23,432 bases of DNA from a virus. Numbering within the stretch: position 1 is the stretch's first letter; the number at the start of each line of letters is the position of its first letter. Made by a program: the position numbers and the translations under genes. Below are positions 1 through 6,975 of this stretch, piece after piece. The DNA lies in IMG/VR virus record IMGVR_UViG_3300034283_001199, positions 1 through 23,432 of that record, one strand, 5' to 3'. Under the pieces are notes generated by a model that saw only the letters and a list, made by a program, of their open reading frames with translations, did no database searches and had not been told where the DNA came from.

Positions 1-522
1 CGGCGGTCCTGCAAGGTTGTTGGCGTTCTCCAGCTTCATCGCTTGGTCGGCCGACACGTAGATGAACCGCGTCCAAGCGACATGGTCGATTGGGGAGTCC
101 AGCGACCGGAAGTCGGACGGCAGGGGAAAGGTGTCTTGGTACAGCGTGGCTGCTGTGGGATTGAGGAAATCACTGGATGGAGTCAGGATCGGGTCGCACA
201 GCAGTCGGGTGCTGCTGACGCGGGTGGCAATCTTGGCGACCGTGTTGTTGAGTCGCATGCGCGACAGCACCGAGTTGGTCGGGAATGCGTCCCCAGACGA
301 CAGGTCGAAGAACCTTGTGTCTTGGCTGTAGGTAACCGAGCCGTACCAGTTGATGGAGAACCGGATCCGGCCGTGAGTCTGGTAGTAGTTCCAGTCGCGG
401 ATCGTTGAGAGTTCGCTGTAGGCGCGCTGGATGGATGTGCGGATGTCGGTCTGTTCAGCATCCTGCGGGCCACCCGAACTGCTGGTGATGAGATGTTCGA
501 CCGCGTCGTAGTAAGTCAGCAT
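1..522 (-). CDS. Partial phage neck/adaptor-like structural protein (C-terminus outside window)
   Basis: The frame is open from an ATG at 522 to the window edge, giving the first 174 residues. The ATG overlaps the TAA stop of the upstream gene by one base (TAATG), so translation is probably coupled. The protein starts MLTYYDAVEHLI. It continues with an IRTSIQRAYSEL segment, then a stretch with many Tyr and Trp and repeated short strands. An N-terminal helix with an I-R-x-[SA]-I-x-x-A-Y-x-E-L pattern recalls head-tail adaptor and neck proteins, and its place at the end of the packaging and fibre block fits. No catalytic motif is visible. The adaptor assignment is inference from position and style; it could be another tail-tube component. 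Confidence 0.6.
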   Translation of the reverse strand, partial: MLTYYDAVEHLITSSSGGPQDAEQTDIRTSIQRAYSELSTIRDWNYYQTHGRIRFSINWYGSVTYSQDTRFFDLSSGDAFPTNSVLSRMRLNNTVAKIATRVSSTRLLCDPILTPSSDFLNPTAATLYQDTFPLPSDFRSLDSPIDHVAWTRFIYVSADQAMKLENANNLAGPP

Positions 523-833
523 TAGGAAGCCTCGCTTGCGATCACGCCCTGCTCGCGGCCAATCTTCGCCACGTATGCCATGAGGCTCGCAACTACTGCA
601 CCGAGTTCAGCGTCGGCTGCGGAGCCTGTTAAGACATCACGCACTTCCAGCCACTGGCCTTGCGCTGGCTCCAGAGTGCCATCGGACTGGCAAAACCTCC
701 GCAGTCGCACGCGGGCCGTAACCTCCGCGAGCGGGTCGGGCGCAGATACAACAACCTCCTCCACCCAGACCGCATCGTAAGCCTTGGCAGGGATCAGAAT
801 CGGATCAGCAGACAACAGTGTTTCTAGGGGCAT
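522..833 (-). CDS. Hypothetical phage protein, 103 aa
   Basis: The start is the ATG at 833, preceded by an excellent AAAGGAGG ribosome binding site. The frame stays open further upstream, but those extra residues overlap the fibre gene and look like a shadow. The protein starts MPLETLLSADPILI. It has strand-like segments (VWVEEVVVSAPDPLAEVTARVRL), a central Asp/Leu-rich stretch and a C-terminal helix (LGAVVASLMAYVAKIGREQG). It is soluble, mildly acidic and has no signal peptide or transmembrane segment. It sits 13 bp after the 418-aa fibre gene and overlaps the next gene by one base, so it belongs to the same transcript. I do not recognise the family. A small structural or fibre-associated role is a guess from context. 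Confidence 0.75.
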   Translation of the reverse strand: MPLETLLSADPILIPAKAYDAVWVEEVVVSAPDPLAEVTARVRLRRFCQSDGTLEPAQGQWLEVRDVLTGSAADAELGAVVASLMAYVAKIGREQGVIASEAS

Positions 834-846
834 GTGCCCTCCTTTG

Positions 847-2103
847 TTACCAAGTCGCGTGTGCAATGCGCCGCCATGTATTGGTGGCCGTGCATATGTA
901 CAGATGCGTAGCGTCCCAACAGACCTCGCCCACTGCGCCAGTCGCCGTGGCTGATGCTGGCGTCCGAGCAGTGCGGATGCGGACTGTGCTGCCAGCCACA
1001 TCGATAGGCACGGTCGGGCTTGTAACGCCCACGCCGATGCTTCCAGCGAAGTAGCTCTGTGCCGTGGCGTCCGAGTAGATTGCATAGTTGCCGCCTGCGG
1101 CGGGTGGATTGACGATGCGCACGCCATAGTTAGTGCTGGCATTAAGCGCATTCACGTAGACGCCGGTATTTGCAGTCCCTGCGCCCGTAGCCTGCCCCAT
1201 GAGGGCATAATTAACCGTTCCGGCACCTGCGTTAATGACGCTATTTACGCCTGTCCCGCTAGAGTGGGTGACATACAAAGCCGCTCCCGTACTCGCCGCG
1301 CCGATGCCTACCTTGCCCGAAGAATCAATCCGCATCCTCTCCACGCCACCAGTGCTGACGGCGAGTGTGTCTGCAGCCGGAAATAGTAGCCCAGTGTTCG
1401 CGTCCGAATACACGCTAATCGAAGGCGCAGCCGCCGAGCCGGACGAATAAACGGCAAAGCCAACATTGTCGAATCGTCCAACATCGATCCCGCTAACTAG
1501 GAATCTGTGAGCGCCTGCTCCGACTTGGTTGTAGATGATCTGCGAGCCGGTCACGTAGTTGGACAGGTACAGAAGGCCAGCTGTTGTTTCTGCAAGCTGG
1601 CCCGTGCCTGCTGTCGCTGTCAGGTTGAGCGTAGCACCAGCCGCCACTGAGACAGTGAAGGTGCCAGACACCGTTCCGCCAGTCAGCGGCAGATAGGAAG
1701 ATGCGGCGGCTGTGGCCATCGTCCCGAGGCCGAGCGTGGCACGGGCCGCGGAGGCATCCGCGTCATCAATGATGGATCGCCCGAACGCTGTGCAGGTGAT
1801 CTCTTCCACCACCCCGGCCCCAGCCGTTGACCGGCCAAGCACGCGGTCGGTGGCAGACACGTTCTGGACTTTGGCGTATGTGACGGCAGAGTTTGCTATG
1901 CCTGCCGTTATTACCGCCCCGCCCGCAATCTTCGCTGCGGTGACGCTGCCATCCGCGGGCGTGGCGACGAACGTCGAAACCCCACCGGCAGCAGTCTGGT
2001 AGAAGAGTTTCCCATCCGCTTGGTTGATGGCAATTTCGCCGTCAGCCAGCGAGGCTGGGACTTGTCCGGCGGCGTTGCTGCGCTTTAGGCGTGGAGGGGG
2101 CAT
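847..2103 (-). CDS. Tail-fibre-like protein with Mtd-like N-terminal module, 418 aa
   Basis: Residues 3-45 (RLKRSNAAGQVPASLADGEI continuing into AINQADGKLFY) match the short N-terminal module seen in Bordetella phage Mtd and many environmental phage fibres. The middle (about 60-150) has the Ala/Gly-rich fibre sequence with SVTAAKIAGGAV and TDRVLGRSTAGAG. Residues about 150-350 are low-complexity beta-rich repeats. The C-terminus, about 365-418, carries VGVTSPTVPIDVAG followed by GEVCWDATHLYICTATNTW, a closing module common in phage fibre proteins. No chaperone or lyase domain is evident. The role is probably receptor binding or fibre shaft in the virion tail. The start is the ATG at 2103, but its ribosome binding site (TTAGG) is weak. 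The module is shared with three neighbours. Confidence 0.8.
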   Translation of the reverse strand: MPPPRLKRSNAAGQVPASLADGEIAINQADGKLFYQTAAGGVSTFVATPADGSVTAAKIAGGAVITAGIANSAVTYAKVQNVSATDRVLGRSTAGAGVVEEITCTAFGRSIIDDADASAARATLGLGTMATAAASSYLPLTGGTVSGTFTVSVAAGATLNLTATAGTGQLAETTAGLLYLSNYVTGSQIIYNQVGAGAHRFLVSGIDVGRFDNVGFAVYSSGSAAAPSISVYSDANTGLLFPAADTLAVSTGGVERMRIDSSGKVGIGAASTGAALYVTHSSGTGVNSVINAGAGTVNYALMGQATGAGTANTGVYVNALNASTNYGVRIVNPPAAGGNYAIYSDATAQSYFAGSIGVGVTSPTVPIDVAGSTVRIRTARTPASATATGAVGEVCWDATHLYICTATNTWRRIAHATW

Positions 2104-2143
2104 GGAAAACCTAAGAAAGTGGGCCTAAAGACTATTGTCCCCG

Positions 2144-2494
2144 CTAGATCGTCGCCGCCTCAATGAACGCCTGATCGACCTGCGCCTCGCTCATTCCCAG
2201 AGCCGCCGCGAGCGGCACAAGCATGGGGTGCGTCCGCTCCACGTAACCTGAGTAGTCCCACTCCACCCTCACAGAGTCTCGCTGTAGCTGGTCGGGGATC
2301 GCATCGATGGCTGCATCAACCTGTGCGAGGCTAATGCCCTGACGCAGTAGCCAGAGGCGTATCTGGCGGGCAGAGACGCTCGCCGGTACAGATTCTTCCA
2401 CGGCCTGTTGGTTCATGCCGATGACGTTGCCGCTCTCATCACGCACTTCCCATGTGTGCATGCCGTTGATCACGCCGATATAGGTGGTGTTCAA
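2144..2494 (-). CDS. Small fibre-associated protein, 116 aa, TTG start
   Basis: The reading frame starts with TTG at 2494, with GGAGA four bases upstream. The TTGA overlaps the TGA stop of the preceding fibre gene by four bases. The N-terminal half (TTYIGVINGMHTWEVRDESG) looks like a small beta domain. The C-terminal half holds a helix (SARQIRLWLLRQGISLAQVD) followed by IDAIPDQLQRDSVRVEWDYS and a second helix ending EAQVDQAFIEA. This SARQ-LW...I-L-QVDAAI...VEW arrangement recurs in small proteins encoded beside phage tail-fibre genes. Its function is not established; a fibre assembly or baseplate accessory role is inferred from position between two fibre genes. Internal ATG codons exist but lack better start signals. 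Confidence 0.72.
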   Translation of the reverse strand: MNTTYIGVINGMHTWEVRDESGNVIGMNQQAVEESVPASVSARQIRLWLLRQGISLAQVDAAIDAIPDQLQRDSVRVEWDYSGYVERTHPMLVPLAAALGMSEAQVDQAFIEAATI

Positions 2495-3282
2495 GAGATT
2501 CTCCCGTACATCATAAAGCTGCCAGATGACACGGTAGTAGCCGATGTTGGCATGTCTGACAGGCTTCCCACATTACCCGCAACCATCGGCGGTAGACGCA
2601 TGAATGCGCCAGTGCTGACAGTGGCGGTTTGCCACTGCCCAGCCGTGGTGCCGACAAGCAGGAACCCTACCGCGTAGCGAGAGCCAGCGACGAGATCGTA
2701 TGACGCAGGAAAACCACCGGCCGTGCTGAATGTGCGAGAGTAGATTGTATTAGCGACGTTGCCAATCGTTGTGTCACTGGCAGTCTGCGCGACCATAGTG
2801 ATAGATGGTGATGTAACCGTTTTGCCGTCGATTATCGTTTCGGAGACTGTAAACAAAGCGAACTTGCACAGCGTGAGCGAAGCGGTCGCCGTTCCCGCGG
2901 TTACAAACGTGATCGTTGTCACTGTGGTGTTTGTTGGTGCGGTGAAAAAAGCTAGGTTCAAGAGGCCAGACGAGGCATTGGCACCTCCGATTACGCCATG
3001 CCCTCGCGGCAACCAATCAATCGCGTTGCTACTTGCCTGCATTGCCCAGCGCAGATTTGAGTTCACTGTGACGTTGCCGCTCAACCTCGCATCGCTCAGC
3101 GTGCCAGAGGTGACCTGCGAGGCTGCGAGCGACAGGGCATCGACACCGCCCGTAGCATGGCTGGCCGCATGCCCCGAGACGTTGGCAACCAAGCTCCAGG
3201 CGTAGCCGTCCCAAGAGTAGGTACGTCCGTTGACCACCGCGATTTGGCCGGACGCTGGCGAGGAGGGAAAAGTGATTGGCAT
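2491..3282 (-). CDS. Tail-fibre-like protein, 263 aa
   Basis: The N-terminus reads MPITFPSSPASGQIAVVNGR followed by TYSWDGYAW, a short domain often found at the start of phage fibre and appendage proteins. Residues 36-50 hold the HAASHATGGVDAL linker that recurs in phage fibres. The rest (about 75-263) is a beta-rich domain with many Thr and Ser and no enzymatic signature; it ends FMMYGRIS. It probably forms an exposed, receptor-contacting part of the tail. The ATG at 3282 lies 9 bp after the stop of the 601-aa gene, with AGGGG upstream. The stop overlaps the TTG start of the next gene. The sequence is unlike the Mtd-type neighbours at its N-terminus, so it may attach differently. Confidence 0.75.
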   Translation of the reverse strand: MPITFPSSPASGQIAVVNGRTYSWDGYAWSLVANVSGHAASHATGGVDALSLAASQVTSGTLSDARLSGNVTVNSNLRWAMQASSNAIDWLPRGHGVIGGANASSGLLNLAFFTAPTNTTVTTITFVTAGTATASLTLCKFALFTVSETIIDGKTVTSPSITMVAQTASDTTIGNVANTIYSRTFSTAGGFPASYDLVAGSRYAVGFLLVGTTAGQWQTATVSTGAFMRLPPMVAGNVGSLSDMPTSATTVSSGSFMMYGRIS

Positions 3283-3291
3283 GGGCTACCC

Positions 3292-5097
3292 CTACGCGAT
3301 GCTCAGTGTGGCCGTGATTCTGTCGTTGTTGTTGTTTTCGCTGCCGTCCTTGGCGTAGCGAAGAACGAGGTGTTGACCGGACGTGACGGCCACAGTCCCG
3401 GTGGCGGCCCCTGTGCCCGATACCGCAGCCGACACGTTTGTCAGCCCAGCAATCGAAGCAACGTCAAACGCTGGCCCGCCCGTGTGTGACGCCGGTGATC
3501 CAGACGTTAGATACAATCGCCCGCCGTCGCAGCCGCCCTCGCTGCTCGCCGTGACTGTGTACGACAGCGTGCCAGTTGCGCCGACGAGCAGCCACAGGCG
3601 AGTGTCGGCGTTGTCGCCGCCGCCCGTGACTGTGGCAGTGAACGTACTGGTGCCAGAAAACGTGTGTGTGCCGGTGCCGTACTTGTTGGCATATGCCAGA
3701 GCAGCCGCCGCAGCAGGCGTCACGGCACTAGATGCCGTGGAGTAGCCGCTAGTGCCAACTGCGTTTACAGCGGCAACGCGGAAAATATAGGCCGTGCCGT
3801 TCGTCAGGCCCGTCACGGTGGCCGATGCAGAAGCTGACGCGGCGCGCGTGACCGTCGTCCAAGACGACCCGCTGCTGGTGCTGAACTGGACGGTGTAGTC
3901 CGTTATCGGCAGCGTGGACAGTGTTGCCGGTGCCGTCCATGACAAGACCGCCTGAGCATTTCCCCCAGTCGCCGTAACGCCTGATGGAGCAGATGGGGCG
4001 AGAAGCGTGCGTAGTAGGCTGTCTGAGCCACCAACACTGCCGGTGCCGACCACAGGCAGCGTCTGCGCCGCCGTGTATGCGCCGATTTGGTAGGTGGCGG
4101 TGGGAGGCGTGAAGGTGCCTGTGTATCTTGCGGCCCGAGTTATGCGAATGTCATCCAAGTACCCCGTGTAGTCTTGGATGTAGCTGCTCACCTTCAGCCC
4201 GCCAATCGCAAGAGTTGCACCATCGGAAATGTCTGTCGTATTGGTGGTAGACGCTTGAGATACGCCGTCAACATAGATCGACAGCGTTGACCCAGACCGC
4301 ACTATCGCCAAGTGGTGCCACGTATTAGTGGACCATTTGCCGCCAGTGGTTGAGACAAGCGAGGAGTCGCCGTAGCCGAATCCGATGCTTCCGGCGATTG
4401 GCCCGTCACCGTCGTCCTTGTTGAGCTGTAAGGCGAATCCTGTTGGGCTGGCAACGGCCTTGTAGGCACTCAGGACAGACATTCGCGATGTTGATGCAGT
4501 ACGAAACCACGTTTCAATTGTGAAGTCAGATGTGCCAAACCCAGCCACATCTGCGTCAAATGCGGTGCCAATCTCCAGCGCTGAGTCGCTTCCATCAAAA
4601 TAAAGTGACGAGCCACCAAACTTGGACTGCGCCGTACTGGTGACCGTGTTTCCGGCCCGTACAATCGACTTAGACGCAGGCCCGCTGTCGGCAAAGGCTG
4701 TACCGTCGTTTGGCCCATCACCGCGCAGCAGCAGCTTCACAGACTCCCAGTTCTGGTCGCCTGTGGCCGGAATCGTCACGGTCGCTGAGAGCGAGCCGCC
4801 ACCACCAACCGGACCCACTTCAGAGTAGACGCTGCCGTTCCATTGATAGACGCGGCCGGACGCGATGCTCAGGTATAAGGCTGTAGTGGCCCCGGTGCCC
4901 GGGAAGTTGGCCGTGGTGGCATAGGTGAATAGCTCTGTACCACCACCGCCGCCTCCGGTAGCCAGCTGCGTGACGGCACCCGAGCCGTTCCTATAGAACA
5001 GCTTGCCGTCTGCCTCATTGATGGCGATCTGCCCAGAGACGAGCGAAGACGGCACCGCAGCGGCCGTCGTTGATCGGAGGATCCGTACGGTCGCCAA
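3292..5097 (-). CDS. Tail-fibre/adhesin with Mtd-like, LamG-like and fibronectin III domains, 601 aa
   Basis: Domains in order: Mtd-like module (residues 1-45, VSGQIAINEADGKLFYRNG); a small domain with LSIASGRVYQWNGSVYSEVG (about 55-98); a concanavalin/LamG-type lectin fold (about 118-330, with SSLYFDGSDSALEIG, FTIETWFRT, WHHLAIVRSGSTLSIYVDG and GYLDDIRITRAARYTG); a fibronectin III domain (about 368-462, APSAPSGVTATGG through ITDYTVQFSTSSG to YIFRVAAVNAVG); and a C-terminal beta domain of unknown type. A glycan-binding adhesin is likely. The start is a TTG at 5097, immediately after the amber stop of the upstream gene and in the same frame. GGAGG lies ten bases upstream of it. No nearer ATG gives the complete first domain. 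Confidence 0.85.
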   Translation of the reverse strand: MATVRILRSTTAAAVPSSLVSGQIAINEADGKLFYRNGSGAVTQLATGGGGGGTELFTYATTANFPGTGATTALYLSIASGRVYQWNGSVYSEVGPVGGGGSLSATVTIPATGDQNWESVKLLLRGDGPNDGTAFADSGPASKSIVRAGNTVTSTAQSKFGGSSLYFDGSDSALEIGTAFDADVAGFGTSDFTIETWFRTASTSRMSVLSAYKAVASPTGFALQLNKDDGDGPIAGSIGFGYGDSSLVSTTGGKWSTNTWHHLAIVRSGSTLSIYVDGVSQASTTNTTDISDGATLAIGGLKVSSYIQDYTGYLDDIRITRAARYTGTFTPPTATYQIGAYTAAQTLPVVGTGSVGGSDSLLRTLLAPSAPSGVTATGGNAQAVLSWTAPATLSTLPITDYTVQFSTSSGSSWTTVTRAASASASATVTGLTNGTAYIFRVAAVNAVGTSGYSTASSAVTPAAAAALAYANKYGTGTHTFSGTSTFTATVTGGGDNADTRLWLLVGATGTLSYTVTASSEGGCDGGRLYLTSGSPASHTGGPAFDVASIAGLTNVSAAVSGTGAATGTVAVTSGQHLVLRYAKDGSENNNNDRITATLSIA

Positions 5098-5865
5098 CTA
5101 GAACGAACCTCCATCAATATCGGAGCTAGGCGCGAGATAATCGGTTCCGGCGCTTGCTACGGAATACGCAGAGCCGTTGCCTTTGAGGAGTCCATTTACC
5201 GCCGATGTCAGGCCCGTGCCGCCATAGCCAACGGCTACCGCGGTGCCCTGCCAGACACCCGTGGAAAGCGTGCCAACGCTCGTCAGGCTGGAGCTTGTGA
5301 CTCCCGAGCCAAGCGTGGTGGCCGAGAGGACGGTCGATCCGTTGATCTCGTACACCTTGCCAGTCAGCAGGTTGAAGTCTTGGTTGCTCGTCCAAGCTGC
5401 AGTGGCGCTGACCCAATTCAGCGTCTTGTCACTGTTCCCCTTGAGCGTAATGCCACCACCGTCGGCTGTGGCGTCTGAGGGCGAGGCGGTATCGCCCAGA
5501 ATGACGTTGATGTCATCCACGCTGACCGCGGTGCTATTGATGGTGGTCGTCGTACCGTTGACGGTTAAGTTGCCGCCGACAGTGACGTTGCCAGAAAAAT
5601 TAGCCCCAGCCAGCTGGGCGTACCCGGATAGATCGACGTTGCCGCCGCCCGCCGCGACAGCCGAATCGACATAGGCCAGCGTGGCAAACGCCCCGGATCC
5701 ACCGATGGCGATAACGCTAGTGGCCAGCCCACCCGCGCCGCCAGTGCCAGTCCCGTAATAGAGGATATTTGTCTGCTCATTGAATGCCAACTCTGCGTTG
5801 GCCATGCTGCTTGGTGCGCCAGCCCCGCCTCCGCTCGCCCGTCGCTTGATCCGTAATGTCGCCAT
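5098..5865 (-). CDS. Tail-fibre-like structural protein with Mtd-like N-terminus, 255 aa
   Basis: The protein begins MATLRIKRRASGGGAGAPSS and continues MANAELAFNEQTNILYYG, a divergent copy of the Mtd-like module. The middle contains GGNLTVNGTTTTINSTAVSV and VDDINVILGDTASPSDATAD, followed by GGGITLKG, typical of phage fibre and baseplate proteins that display repeated beta turns. The C-terminus has YGGTGLTSAVNGLLKGNG, another common fibre module, and ends DIDGGSF. The ATG at 5865 overlaps the TGA of the 119-aa gene by one base. The stop is TAG, directly followed in frame by the TTG start of the next gene. The codons for Gly-Gly in the C-terminal DGG motif contain the GGAGG ribosome binding site of that gene. 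Role: tail fibre or fibre connector. Confidence 0.8.
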   Translation of the reverse strand: MATLRIKRRASGGGAGAPSSMANAELAFNEQTNILYYGTGTGGAGGLATSVIAIGGSGAFATLAYVDSAVAAGGGNVDLSGYAQLAGANFSGNVTVGGNLTVNGTTTTINSTAVSVDDINVILGDTASPSDATADGGGITLKGNSDKTLNWVSATAAWTSNQDFNLLTGKVYEINGSTVLSATTLGSGVTSSSLTSVGTLSTGVWQGTAVAVGYGGTGLTSAVNGLLKGNGSAYSVASAGTDYLAPSSDIDGGSF

Positions 5866-6224
5866 CAGAAGTTACCCCCGTCTACAACCGAACTCTCTGG
5901 ATAATTACGCCACTTGCCGCTTGACCACCGCAGCACATCACCTGTTCTGATGTCTGTCATCTCCACATCGCTAGACGACGGCAACGAGAACCGCAACGCA
6001 GACAGCAGATACGGCAAATCGTTCCACCGCGTCACACCGTCACCGATCTTGATCGCGCCCGAGCCGAACGCTGGGTCTGTGTAGTCGTACGTGTCTGCCG
6101 ATGGTTCCGTGGTAAGCGGGACATCTCGCTCATAGCCCACCTCGCCTGCAAGAAGGATCGGATTCGCGGCCGACCATTCCGCAGCCGTACCGCGTCGAAG
6201 CTGCGAGTATTTGATGTAGCTCAT
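5865..6224 (-). CDS. Small fibre-family protein (Mtd-like/tail appendage domain), 119 aa
   Basis: The protein contains LRRGTAAEWSAANPILLAGE and, further on, GSGAIKIGDGVTRWNDLPYL. This is the compact domain found at the N-terminus of many phage tail appendages, here standing almost alone. The rest, LRWSSGKWRNYPESSVVDGG plus NF, is a short tail that recalls a segment found in longer fibres. It is much shorter than ordinary fibre proteins, so it may be a connector, a trimerisation unit or a cap rather than a receptor-binding protein. The ATG at 6224 overlaps the upstream stop by four bases. Its C-terminal DGG codons carry a GGGGG run nine bases before the next ATG, a probable ribosome binding site. 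Confidence 0.78.
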   Translation of the reverse strand: MSYIKYSQLRRGTAAEWSAANPILLAGEVGYERDVPLTTEPSADTYDYTDPAFGSGAIKIGDGVTRWNDLPYLLSALRFSLPSSSDVEMTDIRTGDVLRWSSGKWRNYPESSVVDGGNF

Positions 6225-6763
6225 ACGCCGCGCCCTTTGGCCCGATAGGCATGCTTGGCAATCACTTGCTCGCGGAGGTCCGAGTTCTTTGCGGAGGGGT
6301 TCAGCTTCTTGGCCTTCGCCACTTCCTCTCGCACAATCGTCTCGCTGATGAGCTTCCGCTTGGGATCGGCCACGCCCGGGTCGTAGTTCACCGTTCCGCT
6401 CACGGCCAATCGCCGCTTGTGGGCGACTTTGAGGACATCGTCATTGTTGGAAACCCACGCTTCGGGATCGCGCCAGCCTCGCTTGTCAGCCAGCCCTCCC
6501 ACGTAGTGCTTGCCCGAGATGTTGATCCCGGCGCTCTTGGCTTCCGCGGCCACGTACTTGGCCTGTCGGACGGGCATGTCGTCCAGCTGCTGGTTGTTCA
6601 TGCGGCCCTCCATGAACGCACGGTCAGTGCCCTTGGTGCCGGGGGGCGCCTGGAGGGCACACATCTCTGCGAATAGCACAGACTGGCCGTCCGCAATCAT
6701 CTTGCGGTAATGGGACTGAACAGACTGCGAAGCGCGGGCGATTGAGAACGGAAGGTCGGTCAT
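6221..6763 (-). CDS. Conserved-looking phage protein of unknown function, 180 aa
   Basis: The sequence is basic and mostly helical: MTDLPFSIARASQSVQSHYR, then GTKGTDRAFMEGRMNNQQLD, a central ISGKHYVGGLADKRGWRDPE segment, and a lysine/arginine-rich C-terminus (AKKLNPSAKNSDLREQVIAK). No Walker, metal or nuclease motif is visible. It lies between the portal block and the fibre block and is linked on both sides by ATGA overlaps, so it is made with virion proteins. The ordered, charged character and conserved-looking Trp/Gly positions suggest a true globular protein. The basic C-terminus could touch DNA. Function unknown; a virion or packaging accessory role is inference only. Confidence 0.72.
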   Translation of the reverse strand: MTDLPFSIARASQSVQSHYRKMIADGQSVLFAEMCALQAPPGTKGTDRAFMEGRMNNQQLDDMPVRQAKYVAAEAKSAGINISGKHYVGGLADKRGWRDPEAWVSNNDDVLKVAHKRRLAVSGTVNYDPGVADPKRKLISETIVREEVAKAKKLNPSAKNSDLREQVIAKHAYRAKGRGV

Positions 6764-6975
6764 TGGTTGTAGGTCACTCTGTGGCCACGGGATTTCAGAA
6801 ACTCACCCAGCTGTTGCGGGTTCACGTTAGGCCCATTGGCGCGGGCGAAGTCCAACGTCTCGCTAGTGGAACGGGCCACCTCCGGGTTGACCCCATGCGC
6901 CAGCAGCTGACGAATGCGGTCTTCTGGCGAAAAATTCCCGAAACTCTCGTCCACGTTTACATTTTTTTTAAACAT
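6760..6975 (-). CDS. Small hypothetical protein, 71 aa
   Basis: The start chosen is the ATG at 6975, which overlaps the end of the portal gene by eight bases (ATGTTTAA). Longer versions of this frame run inside the portal gene and encode a proline/histidine-rich shadow. The protein is MFKKNVNVDESFGNFSPEDR, then helices containing IRQLLAHGVNPEVARSTSET and NPQQLGEFLKSRGHRVTYNQ. The PxxLGEFLKSRGH end resembles a small helix-turn-helix or winged arrangement, but this is not diagnostic. An eight-adenine run covers codons 3-5. It is translationally coupled to the portal and to the 180-aa gene. Function unknown. Confidence 0.62.
   Translation of the reverse strand: MFKKNVNVDESFGNFSPEDRIRQLLAHGVNPEVARSTSETLDFARANGPNVNPQQLGEFLKSRGHRVTYNQ

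Noticed and set aside
2144-5100. Amber (TAG) recoding as in some phages
   Set aside because: TAG ends several genes here at sensible domain ends, and no gene contains internal TAG codons that need reading through.
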